Shown piece after piece: positions 34,195 to 43,500 of a stretch of DNA of 64,000 nucleotides. This stretch comes from Pseudolactococcus plantarum (GTDB taxonomy: Bacteria > Bacillota > Bacilli > Lactobacillales > Streptococcaceae), in assembly GCF_002441715.1 (NCBI RefSeq), contig NZ_JXJX01000008.1:62001-126000 (forward strand), read 5' to 3'. Positions within the stretch are counted from its first letter, which is position 1. Every line of letters starts with the position of its first letter. The notes under the pieces are model-generated. The model did no database searches. It worked only from the letters and a program-made list of their open reading frames with translations, and was not told the origin of the DNA. The translations under genes were made by a program, and so were the position numbers.

Positions 34195-35130
34195 TTAGTA
34201 CCCCAACTCTAAATCAACACGATTCCGAATTACTTTATCTTGTAAAAAATCCGACAATACACCTGAAAATATAGCCATTGCACGAGGTAGATAGTCATCT
34301 ATATCTCCTGCAGAATGCGGTGTTATCAGCACATTTGGCAAATCCCAAAATGGTGATTGTGCTGTTAAAGGTTCTTTTTCAAATACGTCTAATCCAGCAA
34401 AAGACAATTTCCCGTTTGTTAAATTTTCAAGTAAAGCTGTTTCATCAACCGTTTCTCCCCTTGAGATATTGATAAAACAGCTTCCTTGTTTCATAGCCGA
34501 AAATGTTTGATGGTCGAATAAGTGAAACGTTTCCGAGGTCAAAGGCGTTAACAGGACGACGATGTCTGCTTGTGAAATCGCTTGAGACAATTCTGACGTC
34601 ACATACATATGTTCAAAGTTTTTTTGAGGCTGACCTGTCCGGGAAACTCCAATTACATTCATACCCAAAGCCACAGATTTCGAAGCTAATGCTTGTCCAA
34701 TAGCCCCAGCACCTACAATACAAAGTTGACTACCACTAACAGTTCCTAAAGACACCTCTCCTTGTGACCAGTGATGTGCTATTTGAGATGTATACGCATG
34801 TCTAATCCCACGTGTATACGATAAAATCATAGCAAGTGCATGTTCACTCATAAATTCTGCATGCATACCACGACTATTCGTTAATATGATATCATGCTCT
34901 TTTAAATAGTCAAAGGGCATCTTATTAACACCAGATGATAAGGTGAAAATGAGTTTGAGATTAGGAAAATGTCTTAAAAACTCTACAGATATATTGGGGG
35001 TTGAGATTAAGCAATCAACTTCAAGAAACACACCCTCAAGTTCTTGGTCAACAATTAAAATTTCTTGTGAAAACTTTGTTTCATACTCTGCTTTTTGTTC
35101 AGGCGTTAAGGTATGCATCAGTGCAATCAT
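34195..35130 (-). CDS. D-isomer-specific 2-hydroxyacid dehydrogenase
   Basis: The 311-residue enzyme has the NAD(P)-binding GAGAIG (140-145) and the catalytic Arg224 (ISRGETVDE), Glu253 (DVFEKEPL) and His272 (ITPHSAG) of the family. It should reduce a 2-oxo acid to the D-2-hydroxy acid or the reverse. It differs strongly from the second dehydrogenase of the cluster (37640-38608), so the two probably use different substrates. AAGGAG precedes the ATG. Confidence 0.9.
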   Translation of the reverse strand: MIALMHTLTPEQKAEYETKFSQEILIVDQELEGVFLEVDCLISTPNISVEFLRHFPNLKLIFTLSSGVNKMPFDYLKEHDIILTNSRGMHAEFMSEHALAMILSYTRGIRHAYTSQIAHHWSQGEVSLGTVSGSQLCIVGAGAIGQALASKSVALGMNVIGVSRTGQPQKNFEHMYVTSELSQAISQADIVVLLTPLTSETFHLFDHQTFSAMKQGSCFINISRGETVDETALLENLTNGKLSFAGLDVFEKEPLTAQSPFWDLPNVLITPHSAGDIDDYLPRAMAIFSGVLSDFLQDKVIRNRVDLELGY

Positions 35131-35133
35131 TTC

Positions 35134-35562
35134 TTAAATCTCCTTTTCCATATAAGTTAAATCTCGACGAAAGCTAAACCCTTGGCTCTGCCAGAACTCT
35201 TGAGCTTTATCATTTTCAATAAAACAGACTAAATTGACTTTTTTAATCCCTTCTATTTTAAGTGACCGCAAAACTTCTGTTAACATAGCCTTACCTATTC
35301 CATGATAATGCATATCGGTGCGCACAGTTGCATGATAAATAAATCCTCGTCTACCATCATTTCCAGATAACATACAGCCTAGTATACTGCCACTTTTCTC
35401 AGCGACAAAACAGGTTGTTGGATTACGCTTTAAAAAAGCAGCTATACCCGATTCACTATCGTCCCATTGACGCAAACCTACTCCTGGCACACTGTTCCAA
35501 AGCAACCAGATTTGCTCAAAGTCAGATAACTGTAACAGGCGTATCTTAATTTTATCACACAT
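35134..35562 (-). CDS. GNAT-family N-acetyltransferase
   Basis: The 142-residue protein has the GNAT core: FVAEKSGSILGCML, then the acetyl-CoA loop VRTDMHYHGIGKAML, and the C-terminal ENDKAQEFWQSQGFSFRRD. It should acetylate an amine. Within an amino-acid conversion operon a small amino-acid derivative is a reasonable substrate. AAAGG abuts the ATG at 35562, an unusually tight spacing. Confidence 0.88.
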   Translation of the reverse strand: MCDKIKIRLLQLSDFEQIWLLWNSVPGVGLRQWDDSESGIAAFLKRNPTTCFVAEKSGSILGCMLSGNDGRRGFIYHATVRTDMHYHGIGKAMLTEVLRSLKIEGIKKVNLVCFIENDKAQEFWQSQGFSFRRDLTYMEKEI

Positions 35563-35583
35563 CCTTTACCAACTTTCTAATGT

Positions 35584-36825
35584 TTAAAAAAGTAATTTGT
35601 GATATTTCATCACAATCCCTAAGGTCAAGGCTACAAAAATACCCGAAATTAGATACATCTGTTCAAACCCCACTTGCATTGCAACAAACCCCCAGATCAT
35701 AGCACCACTGCCATAAGCCACATCTAATGACGCTGAAAATATCGCCGTTGCACGCCCACGCTGATGATCGCTGACATGATTTAAAACAACCGCATTCATA
35801 ATAGGCAATACACTCGCAAAACCAATACCATATAGACTACCAGCTAGTAAAAAACTGATTAAAGTTGTGCTTTTAGAAACCAATATTAAGGATGCAATAA
35901 TAAAGCATAGACTAATAAAAACAACCTTTGAAGTCTTAATTGTTACTAAAAACTTAGGATATATCAAACGCATCAGTACCGTTACAAGTGCATTTACCGT
36001 AAAATAATACCCAATATTTGATACATTTCGTTCAATTGCAAACTGTGAAACGAAAGCTGTAACACCAGAATTTGCTAAACAAACAATCGATAAAATTAAA
36101 CTAGGTACCAGTACTGGCACACTCAATAGCCCTTGTTTAGGCGATAATCTGTGTGCTTTAGCCTGTCTTAGATCATTTGCTAAATTATCCTTGTTAGTCA
36201 ATCGTTGGTTGAGTTGAGGTTTGGTTATTTTTTGTTCATAATGATCAGATACCAGCAAACTTGCCAAAAAAGCGATAACAGTTAGTAATAACCCAACAAA
36301 AAACAAAGAATTGAAGCCATAATTCTGAACTAGATATAAGCCAATCAACGGACCAATTGCTTGAGGTAGGGTCTGCGCAATACTAAAGTAGCCTAACCCC
36401 ACAGATAAACGATTTCTAGGTATTAAATCACTTGCTAACGTACCAACAGCTGTATTTTCAATACCCAAAGCAGCACCTTGAACCAATCTTAAGAAAAATA
36501 AAAAACCAAGTTGATGGTTAAGATTTAAGACCAAAAAATCTGCAACCAGAACCGCCATACCTATTATCAAAATTAATTTGCGACCAAATTTATCTAATAA
36601 GCCTCCGATAGGTATTCTCAAGCATAAAGCTGAAAGGCCTAGAATACCCACAATAGTCCCAGCATCTCCTTTGGTTCCGCCAAGATGCGCCACATATAAA
36701 GGCAAAGTCCCCATCTGCGTAGTAATAGCTGTCCCTGCCAGAAAAGAAATGAGCATCACCAACAATAAGTCTTTGGATAGAATCTTTTCATGCGTCAATT
36801 CAAGTTTTTTTTGAGAAAATACCAC
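35584..36825 (-). CDS. MFS transporter
   Basis: The 413-residue protein has about 12 membrane helices and the MFS loop 2-3 motif GGLLDKFGRKLIL. It resembles drug- or metabolite-efflux MFS proteins. In an operon with an importer, transaminase and dehydrogenases, export of a hydroxy-acid or acetylated end product is a natural guess. The frame starts with GTG at 36825, 14 nt after the ATPase stop codon, with a weak GGCGGG site. Confidence 0.88.
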   Translation of the reverse strand: MVFSQKKLELTHEKILSKDLLLVMLISFLAGTAITTQMGTLPLYVAHLGGTKGDAGTIVGILGLSALCLRIPIGGLLDKFGRKLILIIGMAVLVADFLVLNLNHQLGFLFFLRLVQGAALGIENTAVGTLASDLIPRNRLSVGLGYFSIAQTLPQAIGPLIGLYLVQNYGFNSLFFVGLLLTVIAFLASLLVSDHYEQKITKPQLNQRLTNKDNLANDLRQAKAHRLSPKQGLLSVPVLVPSLILSIVCLANSGVTAFVSQFAIERNVSNIGYYFTVNALVTVLMRLIYPKFLVTIKTSKVVFISLCFIIASLILVSKSTTLISFLLAGSLYGIGFASVLPIMNAVVLNHVSDHQRGRATAIFSASLDVAYGSGAMIWGFVAMQVGFEQMYLISGIFVALTLGIVMKYHKLLF

Positions 36826-36838
36826 TTATTTGACCCGC

Positions 36839-37585
36839 CTAACTAAAATTCAAGCGCGATAAAAACTCTTGAGTTCGCTGCTCTTTCGGATGATTGAATA
36901 CCTCATCTGGTGTCCCAGATTCTAAAACTTTACCATCTGCCATAAAAATAATTTTGTCAGCAACTTCATAAGCAAATTGCATCTCATGTGTCACGATAAT
37001 CATCGTTCTACCACTCGCGGCAAGTTCTTTCATGATGGCAAGCACTTCGTCTACTAATTCAGGATCTAAAGCAGAAGTCGGCTCGTCAAACAACATCAAT
37101 TCAGGCTCCAAAGCCATCGCTCTAGCAATCCCAATCCTCTGTTGTTGACCTCCTGATAACTGACTTGGATAGGCAGAAGCTTTATCAGCTAGCCCAACTT
37201 TTTCAAGTGCTTTCATCGCCACTGACATTGCCTTTTTTTTCGGTACTTTTCGCACTGTAACCAATCCCTCCATAACATTTTGAAGTATGGTCATATGTTT
37301 AAACAATTCATAGCCTTGAAAAACCATAGCAGTATTCATCCGAATCGCTTTGATTGATTTTTTAGTCGCAGCACTAAAATCAACACGATTATCTCCTAAA
37401 ATAATCCTGCCAGCATTAGCACGTTCCAAAAAATTAATGCAGCGCAGAAATGTCGTTTTCCCAGATCCGGATGGTCCTAAAATGCAAACCACTTCACCTT
37501 CTTGAACAACAACATTCACTCCTTTTAAAATTTTGTGATTACCAAAACTTTTATGAACATCTGTAATTTCAATTTGATTTGCCAT
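36839..37585 (-). CDS. Amino-acid ABC transporter ATP-binding protein (second copy)
   Basis: The 248-residue ATPase has Walker [10 protein letters not shown], signature LSGGQQQR and Walker [15 protein letters not shown], and groups with polar amino-acid importers (GlnQ/ArtP type). It is one of two similar ATPases in the operon; the other is at 39873-40610. Each may pair with one of the two permeases, or both may serve a heterodimeric importer. AAGGGGTGG precedes the ATG. Confidence 0.92.
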   Translation of the reverse strand: MANQIEITDVHKSFGNHKILKGVNVVVQEGEVVCILGPSGSGKTTFLRCINFLERANAGRIILGDNRVDFSAATKKSIKAIRMNTAMVFQGYELFKHMTILQNVMEGLVTVRKVPKKKAMSVAMKALEKVGLADKASAYPSQLSGGQQQRIGIARAMALEPELMLFDEPTSALDPELVDEVLAIMKELAASGRTMIIVTHEMQFAYEVADKIIFMADGKVLESGTPDEVFNHPKEQRTQEFLSRLNFS

Positions 37586-37639
37586 ACTTCCACCCCTTTT
37601 AATTATATCTCAACTCAGATCTACGCTTAATCTGATAGT

Positions 37640-38608
37640 CTATGCAACAATGTTCAGGTTTTCTTCATTATTCACTACTGCAACTGCATTATCTAAGGCA
37701 GTTTCAACGATTTCACGCACTGCTAAACCCGTAAAGTAGGCAATATGTGGTGTAATCAATACATTTGGGAAAGCCACAAGTTGTTTAACTAGCGGATTTT
37801 CACTCCACCCAGTTAAAAAATACTTTTCTTCATCTTCAATTGCATCAATCCCTAATCCACCAATTTTCCCTACCTCTAAAAAAGGGATCAACGCTTGAGT
37901 ATCAATTATTGCGCCACGTGCTGTATTAATTAGTATGGCATTTTCTTTCATCTGGTCAAACACATCAGTTGAAAATAAATGATAATTTTTAGTTGAAGCA
38001 GGAATATGAATCGAGATAACATCTGATTTTTGGATAAGTGCTTCAAAACTCACATACTTAAGTCCTCGTGCTTTTAAACTAAGATTTTCACGTGTTGCAC
38101 AAGCAATCACATTTGCGCCCATAGCCATGAGATTATCAGCAACAAGACTACCAATTCTACCAGTTCCTAAAATACCAATCGTAACATCTGATAACTCTCG
38201 ACCTAAATGTGCTTTTCTATTATCATGATTCAAATAACTTGGTACATTACGAAGTGTCATTAATATTAGCATCACTGCAAAGTGTCCAACTGATGTTGGA
38301 CTGTAGCCTGGTACATTTGTGACTGTCAGCTGATGTTGTTTGGCAAAATCAAAATTAATCCCATCTACTCCTGTTGATTTGATAGACAATACCTTGATGC
38401 CATTCTCCTCAAGTTTTTGGTATAGTCTAGGTTGTGTTGCCATTTCCTGGCTTGGATATAAACAAATGCCGTCAAACCCTTTTGTTTGATCAACATTATC
38501 TATGCTCAGATTTTCAGTGACAACTTTTACAACTGTTTGATGCTGCTTAGCCCACATATCTATGAATAATTTTTCTTGCTCATTTGCCCCCATAAAGATT
38601 AATTTCAT
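37640..38608 (-). CDS. D-2-hydroxyacid dehydrogenase, D-LDH/HicD type
   Basis: The 322-residue enzyme has GTGRIG (148-153), Arg231 (INTARGAIIDT), Glu260 (DAIEDEEKYF) and His288 (ITPHIAYFT). The DAIEDEEKYF and ITPHIAYFT contexts are those of D-lactate and D-hydroxyisocaproate dehydrogenases. It probably reduces a bulky 2-oxo acid such as 4-methyl-2-oxopentanoate, phenylpyruvate or pyruvate. It directly follows the aminotransferase gene, whose product it could use. Confidence 0.9.
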   Translation of the reverse strand: MKLIFMGANEQEKLFIDMWAKQHQTVVKVVTENLSIDNVDQTKGFDGICLYPSQEMATQPRLYQKLEENGIKVLSIKSTGVDGINFDFAKQHQLTVTNVPGYSPTSVGHFAVMLILMTLRNVPSYLNHDNRKAHLGRELSDVTIGILGTGRIGSLVADNLMAMGANVIACATRENLSLKARGLKYVSFEALIQKSDVISIHIPASTKNYHLFSTDVFDQMKENAILINTARGAIIDTQALIPFLEVGKIGGLGIDAIEDEEKYFLTGWSENPLVKQLVAFPNVLITPHIAYFTGLAVREIVETALDNAVAVVNNEENLNIVA

Positions 38609-38611
38609 AAG

Positions 38612-39853
38612 TTACATTACCTCTTTTTCAAGTGCCTTTACTGAAGTTGATAAATTTGCTGACTGTAATGCTTCATTGATAATATTGATCCCTTTGCGAA
38701 TCTCATCTAATGTTGGTTTTGTAAAGTTTAATCTGAAATAGTTATCAAACCCTTCTTGCGCTACACTCATTACATTTCCTGGGATAATCGCAACTTGGTG
38801 TTCAATCAAATAATCATAAAACTTAGCAATATCAACAGTTGAAGATAGTTTTCCACATAAGAAATAACCACCTGCTGGTTTAATATAAGTCATCAAATCT
38901 GGAGAAATTTTATCTAGTTCATCCATCATGAGCAAATATTTTTCTTTATATAATTCTCGTAAGCCATCAATATGTGCTTCAAAATCATAATCAATCATGA
39001 ACTTTGCAGCAACTAGTTGCCAATATTGGTTAGTATGTGAATCACTGGTCTGTTTCCCTAACAAAATCATCTCATATGCACCTTTGGGAATGACTAAGAA
39101 TCCTACACGGCTAGATGGCGCTAAAATTTTAGAGAACGAGCCCGAATAGATCACGATACCGGCTTTGTCAAAAGATTTAATTTTTGGAATGTGTTCCCCA
39201 ACGTATAAGAGATCACCATAAGGATCATCCTCAAATATCATAACACCATAGGCTTTGGCCAATTCATATACCCGTTTTCGATCTTCGAGTGGCATTGAAG
39301 TCCCCAACGGATTCTGGAATGTCGGAATCAGATAGATTAATTTAATCTTTTTTTCAACATCTGCAACTAAAGCCGCCTCTACTAAATCTAAATCTATCGA
39401 TTCACCTTTCATTGGTATCGCAAGAGGTTCAGCACCATAAGCACGAATACTATTTACCGCACCTGAGAATGTTTGTGATTCACAAATAACCACGTCACCT
39501 TCATTGCAAAATGCCTTGATTGTCAAATCCATCCCCTGAGTCGATCCCGATACAACCATCAACTCATCTGCTTCACTATCATAAGCATTCACAACAGCAG
39601 ATAACCGCTGTCCTAATACTGATAAAAATTCTGGATGACCTTCTGATGGACCGTACTGTAGAAAAGTTTCATGATTATCTAGATCATAAAGTTTTTGAGA
39701 AATCTCTGCAAGTTTATGACTAGGAAAAGCCGCTTCTGGCGGGAAACCATAGGCAAACGAAATCACGTCTGGATGTTCCATATTTTTTCGGGCATTAGCA
39801 CGCAATGGATTTACCTTAATTTTTGAAATACGATTTGAAAATTGATAATTCAT
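38612..39853 (-). CDS. PLP-dependent aminotransferase (2-aminoadipate/aromatic transaminase type)
   Basis: The 413-residue enzyme belongs to the class I subgroup related to MocR catalytic domains: SFAYGFPPEAAFPSHKL, LMVVSGSTQGMDLTIKAF, YLIPTFQNPLGTSMP, EDDPYGDLLY and the PLP lysine in YSGSFSKILAPSSRVGF. It lacks the HTH of MocR proteins. Substrates in this group include aromatic and branched amino acids and 2-aminoadipate. ATG at 39853 has GGAGG upstream; the open frame to 39940 has none. Confidence 0.9.
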   Translation of the reverse strand: MNYQFSNRISKIKVNPLRANARKNMEHPDVISFAYGFPPEAAFPSHKLAEISQKLYDLDNHETFLQYGPSEGHPEFLSVLGQRLSAVVNAYDSEADELMVVSGSTQGMDLTIKAFCNEGDVVICESQTFSGAVNSIRAYGAEPLAIPMKGESIDLDLVEAALVADVEKKIKLIYLIPTFQNPLGTSMPLEDRKRVYELAKAYGVMIFEDDPYGDLLYVGEHIPKIKSFDKAGIVIYSGSFSKILAPSSRVGFLVIPKGAYEMILLGKQTSDSHTNQYWQLVAAKFMIDYDFEAHIDGLRELYKEKYLLMMDELDKISPDLMTYIKPAGGYFLCGKLSSTVDIAKFYDYLIEHQVAIIPGNVMSVAQEGFDNYFRLNFTKPTLDEIRKGINIINEALQSANLSTSVKALEKEVM

Positions 39854-39872
39854 AATTCCTCCATATTCATAC

Positions 39873-40610
39873 TTAAGCATTTGTGTATCGTGATAAAAAT
39901 GCTTTCGTTCGACTTTCTTTTGGATGATTGAACAACGCATCAGGTGTGCCTTGTTCTACAACCACACCGCCTTCCATAAACACAACCTTATCTGAGACTT
40001 CATATGCAAACTGCATTTCATGTGTGACAACGACCATTGTGACACCAGATTTTGCGATATCTTTCATTAACGCGAGCACCTGTCCAACTAACTCTGGATC
40101 TAGAGCACTTGTTGGCTCATCAAATAAAATGACATCTGGATTGATAGCTAATGCTCGTGCAATACCTATTCGCTGTTGTTGACCACCTGATAATTGTGAC
40201 GGGTAAAAATCAGCTCTATTTAATAGAGATACCTTATCTAACACTTCGACAGCACGTTTTTCAGCATCTACCTTAGATAATTTTTGTGCCAACATTAAAG
40301 GTAGCATGATATTTTCTTTTGCCGTTTTATTAGCAAATAATGCATAGTTTTGAAAAACCATTGCTGTTTTACGACGAACAGATAATATCTCTTTTTTCTT
40401 CACACTTTTAAATTCGACCGTTTGACCATCAACGGTCAGCTCACCCTCATCTGCCGACTCTAAAAAATTAAGACATCTCAAGAAAGTCGTTTTCCCAGAA
40501 CCAGAAGGTCCCAAGATGCAAATAACTTGGCCTGGTTCAACTGTTAAGTCCACCCCTTTCAGTACTTCATTTGCACCAAAACGCTTATGAACATTTTTTG
40601 CTGTCATCAT
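39873..40610 (-). CDS. Amino-acid ABC transporter ATP-binding protein (first copy)
   Basis: The 245-residue ATPase has Walker [10 protein letters not shown], signature LSGGQQQR and Walker [15 protein letters not shown]. Its start overlaps the end of the preceding permease gene by 4 nt, a strong sign that it energises this permease with the binding protein of 41402-42244. Confidence 0.93.
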   Translation of the reverse strand: MMTAKNVHKRFGANEVLKGVDLTVEPGQVICILGPSGSGKTTFLRCLNFLESADEGELTVDGQTVEFKSVKKKEILSVRRKTAMVFQNYALFANKTAKENIMLPLMLAQKLSKVDAEKRAVEVLDKVSLLNRADFYPSQLSGGQQQRIGIARALAINPDVILFDEPTSALDPELVGQVLALMKDIAKSGVTMVVVTHEMQFAYEVSDKVVFMEGGVVVEQGTPDALFNHPKESRTKAFLSRYTNA

Positions 40611-41317
40611 GCGGCATCCCTCCGAAGTCTACTATTTAAATTACGCTCTAACATCCCCGCTCCCTGTTCAATAAAAATATTGATAATCCAGTAAATTAGC
40701 GCGACTGCCAAGTAAGCCTCTAAAAACCGATAATTTTGTTGTGCAGAAATTTTTGCTGCTGCAAAGATATCCACAACACCAACCATTGATACTAAAGCAG
40801 ACGCCTTAACCAAACCAATTAAAGTATTACTCATCATCGGTAAGGCGACTGGCAGCGCTTGAGGTAAAATAATTCTAGTAATAATTTGAAATGTTCCCAT
40901 CCCAATCGATTTTGCAGCATCCTGTTGACCTTTCCCAATTGAGGCAAACGTTCCACGAAATGTTTCGCTCAAACCAATCGTTGATAAGATAGATAAGCAG
41001 AATATAGGAATCAGCAGTGGATTGATATCTTTAAACTTCATATGCCAACCAACATTTACAGCAAATTGATCAAATGTTTTAGCAAAAATCAAATAGGTAG
41101 CAAGTAGAATCAAGACAATTGGAATTGCTTTTAGCACAGTGAATAGTCCTGCTAAAAATTGGGATAAAACTGGTACCTTATAAAACCTTATCAAAGCAAT
41201 GATTAAGCCTAGAAATAAACCGATGAACAACGCACTTAGTGCGACTTCAAGCGTTGTGCCGATATATTTACTAGCAATCTTTAAACTTTTGAGAAAAACT
41301 TCAAACTTAAAACTCAT
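40607..41317 (-). CDS. Amino-acid ABC transporter permease (second)
   Basis: The 236-residue membrane protein has the HisM/GlnP-type fold with about five helices and the EAA loop region [35 protein letters not shown]. It forms the importer with the first permease (42241-43050) or as a homodimer. GAGGAG precedes the ATG, 84 nt after the binding-protein gene. Confidence 0.92.
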   Translation of the reverse strand: MSFKFEVFLKSLKIASKYIGTTLEVALSALFIGLFLGLIIALIRFYKVPVLSQFLAGLFTVLKAIPIVLILLATYLIFAKTFDQFAVNVGWHMKFKDINPLLIPIFCLSILSTIGLSETFRGTFASIGKGQQDAAKSIGMGTFQIITRIILPQALPVALPMMSNTLIGLVKASALVSMVGVVDIFAAAKISAQQNYRFLEAYLAVALIYWIINIFIEQGAGMLERNLNSRLRRDAA

Positions 41318-41401
41318 AGACTTGACTCCTCACTTTGTCGGTTTCTAATTCAAAATGAACTAAAAGCTGAACTTGCTATCCTAGGTGAGTAACTATTCAT
41401 G

Positions 41402-42244
41402 TTAACCTTTTGGTACGTAGTCTCCACCTAGATATTTTTTAGATAATTTCAGTATCGTGCCATCTTCTTTCAATTTTGCCATTTCATCATTGACTGCTTT
41501 TTGTAATTTTTCATCTGCTTTTTTATTAAATAAGATATAAGCTTTAGACTTATTAACCGGCGTTTTACCAATTACAAAATTAACACCATAGTTTTTCACA
41601 TACAAATCGTTTGAATATTTCGGTGCTAAGGTTGCATCAACTGCACCAGATTTAATAGCTTCCACAATTTGCTCATTTGTATATTCTCCATAAACAAGAG
41701 TAAAAGCATCTTTGTGCGCTTTCAAGTAATTTTCAGCCATTGCTGCTTGGTTGGTACCTGTTGTAACATAAACCTTTTTACCTTTTAGCTCATCAAATGA
41801 ATCTAGCGCTTTGCCTTTATCACCATTAGTCACAATAAACGTATCCCAGTCTGTATAAGGCACTGTACCGTAGGTGAATTTTTGCTTACGTTCATCATTC
41901 ACTTCAAACTGGAAACTAGCAATCATTGCTTTCCCAGACTCTAAGTTTGATAAAGTAGTTGGAAAATCACCGCCAATAAATTTAAATTTGTACTCAGGTA
42001 ATGCCTTATCGACCGCTTCCATCAATTTCACATCAAGCCCATCATATTGGTTATCTTCATTAAGATATGCAAACGGTAGACTAGCATTCCCTGTAGCGAC
42101 CGTGACAGTTGTAACACCTTTATCACTTGTATCATCAGCTTTGTCTGCTTTTTTACCACAAGCAGTTAAAGTAAAGAGAATCGTTGCACAAGTTAGTGTA
42201 ACAGTCAGTTTTCCTACGATATTCTTTTTCATTAATTGAGTCAT
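41402..42244 (-). CDS. Amino-acid ABC transporter substrate-binding lipoprotein
   Basis: The 280-residue protein has a lipoprotein signal peptide with lipobox LTAC and a family 3 binding domain (TVATGNASLPFAYLNEDNQYDGLDVKLMEAVD, MIASFQFEVNDERKQKF). It should deliver an amino acid to the two cluster permeases. Its start overlaps the end of the first permease by 4 nt, and GGAGG lies 7 nt upstream of ATG 42244. Confidence 0.92.
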   Translation of the reverse strand: MTQLMKKNIVGKLTVTLTCATILFTLTACGKKADKADDTSDKGVTTVTVATGNASLPFAYLNEDNQYDGLDVKLMEAVDKALPEYKFKFIGGDFPTTLSNLESGKAMIASFQFEVNDERKQKFTYGTVPYTDWDTFIVTNGDKGKALDSFDELKGKKVYVTTGTNQAAMAENYLKAHKDAFTLVYGEYTNEQIVEAIKSGAVDATLAPKYSNDLYVKNYGVNFVIGKTPVNKSKAYILFNKKADEKLQKAVNDEMAKLKEDGTILKLSKKYLGGDYVPKG

Positions 42245-43050
42245 AATACTTCCTCCGATAAAGTTTTTTTAGTCACAATAGTTTGTGATGCTTTTTGAGA
42301 TGAGTGAACTTGATCTACTTTGGATTTCCGTTTTCTATTGAATAAGCTAACTCTTCTACGACTCGCAACTAGATCATAGTTGGTTTTCTTTTCAATCCAT
42401 TTAAATAATAACTCGAGTACAATACTACAAAATATAAATATTATTGCTGCATCAACATACCCCTCAAAAATATGCATTGTCACAGCACCCAGTGCCTGCG
42501 CACGACCGATGACATCTAATACACCGATTGTAAAAGCTAATGAGGTGTCTTGCAACAAACTAATTGTTGCTGTACCAAAACTAGGTACTGCAACTTTGAT
42601 AGCCTGTGGCAAGATAACTTTAAGATAAGCTTGTTGCTTAGTCAAGCCTGATGCTAACGAAGCCTCCAATTGATTTTGTGGGACACTTAGAATTGCGGCA
42701 CGAATTGTCTCTGATTGAAAAGCTGCTGTATTGAGACCATAAGTGACATAAAGATAATACATTTTGTCTAGATCTCTAATATCAAGGCCAATCATTTTCA
42801 ACATTTCTGGCAATCCATAAAATACGATGAATAGCTGCACAAGTATAGGAGTACCTCGAATAAAGGAGACAAACACAGCTGAAAGTTGTGATAAAACAGG
42901 TACTTTTTCAATGCGTATCATTGCAATTAAAGCACCAAGTACTAAGCCAATTATTGTAGCAACAAACACAATCATAAGGGTTGTTGGTAAAGCAGATAAA
43001 ATCTTTGGAAAATATTTTTCCGCCAATTCTATGTTAAACAGTTGGTTCAT
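42241..43050 (-). CDS. Amino-acid ABC transporter permease (first)
   Basis: The 269-residue permease has the polar amino-acid importer pattern SFIRGTPILVQLFIVFYGLP and EAA loop QNQLEASLASGLTKQQAYLKVILPQAIK. It carries a long, basic cytoplasmic tail of about 45 residues (SRRRVSLFNRKRKSKVDQ) that the second permease lacks. It is first in the operon, with AAGGAG before the ATG. Confidence 0.93.
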   Translation of the reverse strand: MNQLFNIELAEKYFPKILSALPTTLMIVFVATIIGLVLGALIAMIRIEKVPVLSQLSAVFVSFIRGTPILVQLFIVFYGLPEMLKMIGLDIRDLDKMYYLYVTYGLNTAAFQSETIRAAILSVPQNQLEASLASGLTKQQAYLKVILPQAIKVAVPSFGTATISLLQDTSLAFTIGVLDVIGRAQALGAVTMHIFEGYVDAAIIFIFCSIVLELLFKWIEKKTNYDLVASRRRVSLFNRKRKSKVDQVHSSQKASQTIVTKKTLSEEVL

Positions 43051-43500
43051 GCAATCTCCTTTTCAAAAAAATAAATTCTCTTAAATTTCGATGCTCAAAC
43101 CCTTACCATTTATAAACTGTTTTTTAATTTTCTCCTTTCTAAAATTCAAGAGCAAAAACGAGTTTATGATGTACAACTGATTCAAACATTTTCAAGATTA
43201 GATTTTGAGTCATCAACTGATTACTTTGATGTTTACAATCTTAACCCATTTATAAACTAAAAACAATAGAATTTTCTGATTTTTCTGATTATTAGTATAG
43301 TAAACTAGTTTATGACTTAAAATTTAGTTGAAAGCGGTATTATTTTTATATTATTAACCATAAATTTTAGATTTTCGGCATTCGTGTTATAAAAAGTGAC
43401 GCAAAAAATCTTTTTTCATCCCAAATTTACATTTATTCAATTTTATGATAAAATTGTGTCATATTTTATGACAACAACTATACTTTTAGGAGAAAATAAT
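43051..43500. promoter_or_regulatory. Divergent regulatory region between the amino-acid cluster and lrp
   Basis: The 450-bp AT-rich region holds two 13-bp direct repeats CCATTTATAAACT (43106-43118 and 43246-43258, exactly 140 bp apart), AGTTTATGA at 43161 and 43307, the palindrome TAAACTAGTTTA (43301-43312), and AATTTTCTGATTTTT (43270-43284, 12 of 15 to the CodY box). Together they look like operator sites for the divergent operon. No gene is seen in it. Confidence 0.55.
43426..43472 (+). promoter_or_regulatory. lrp promoter with inverted repeat at the start site
   Basis: TTTACA (43426-43431), a 17-nt spacer and TAAAAT (43449-43454) predict a start near 43461. The inverted repeat GTCATA-TTT-TATGAC (43458-43472) covers that base, fitting autoregulation. 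Confidence 0.55.
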
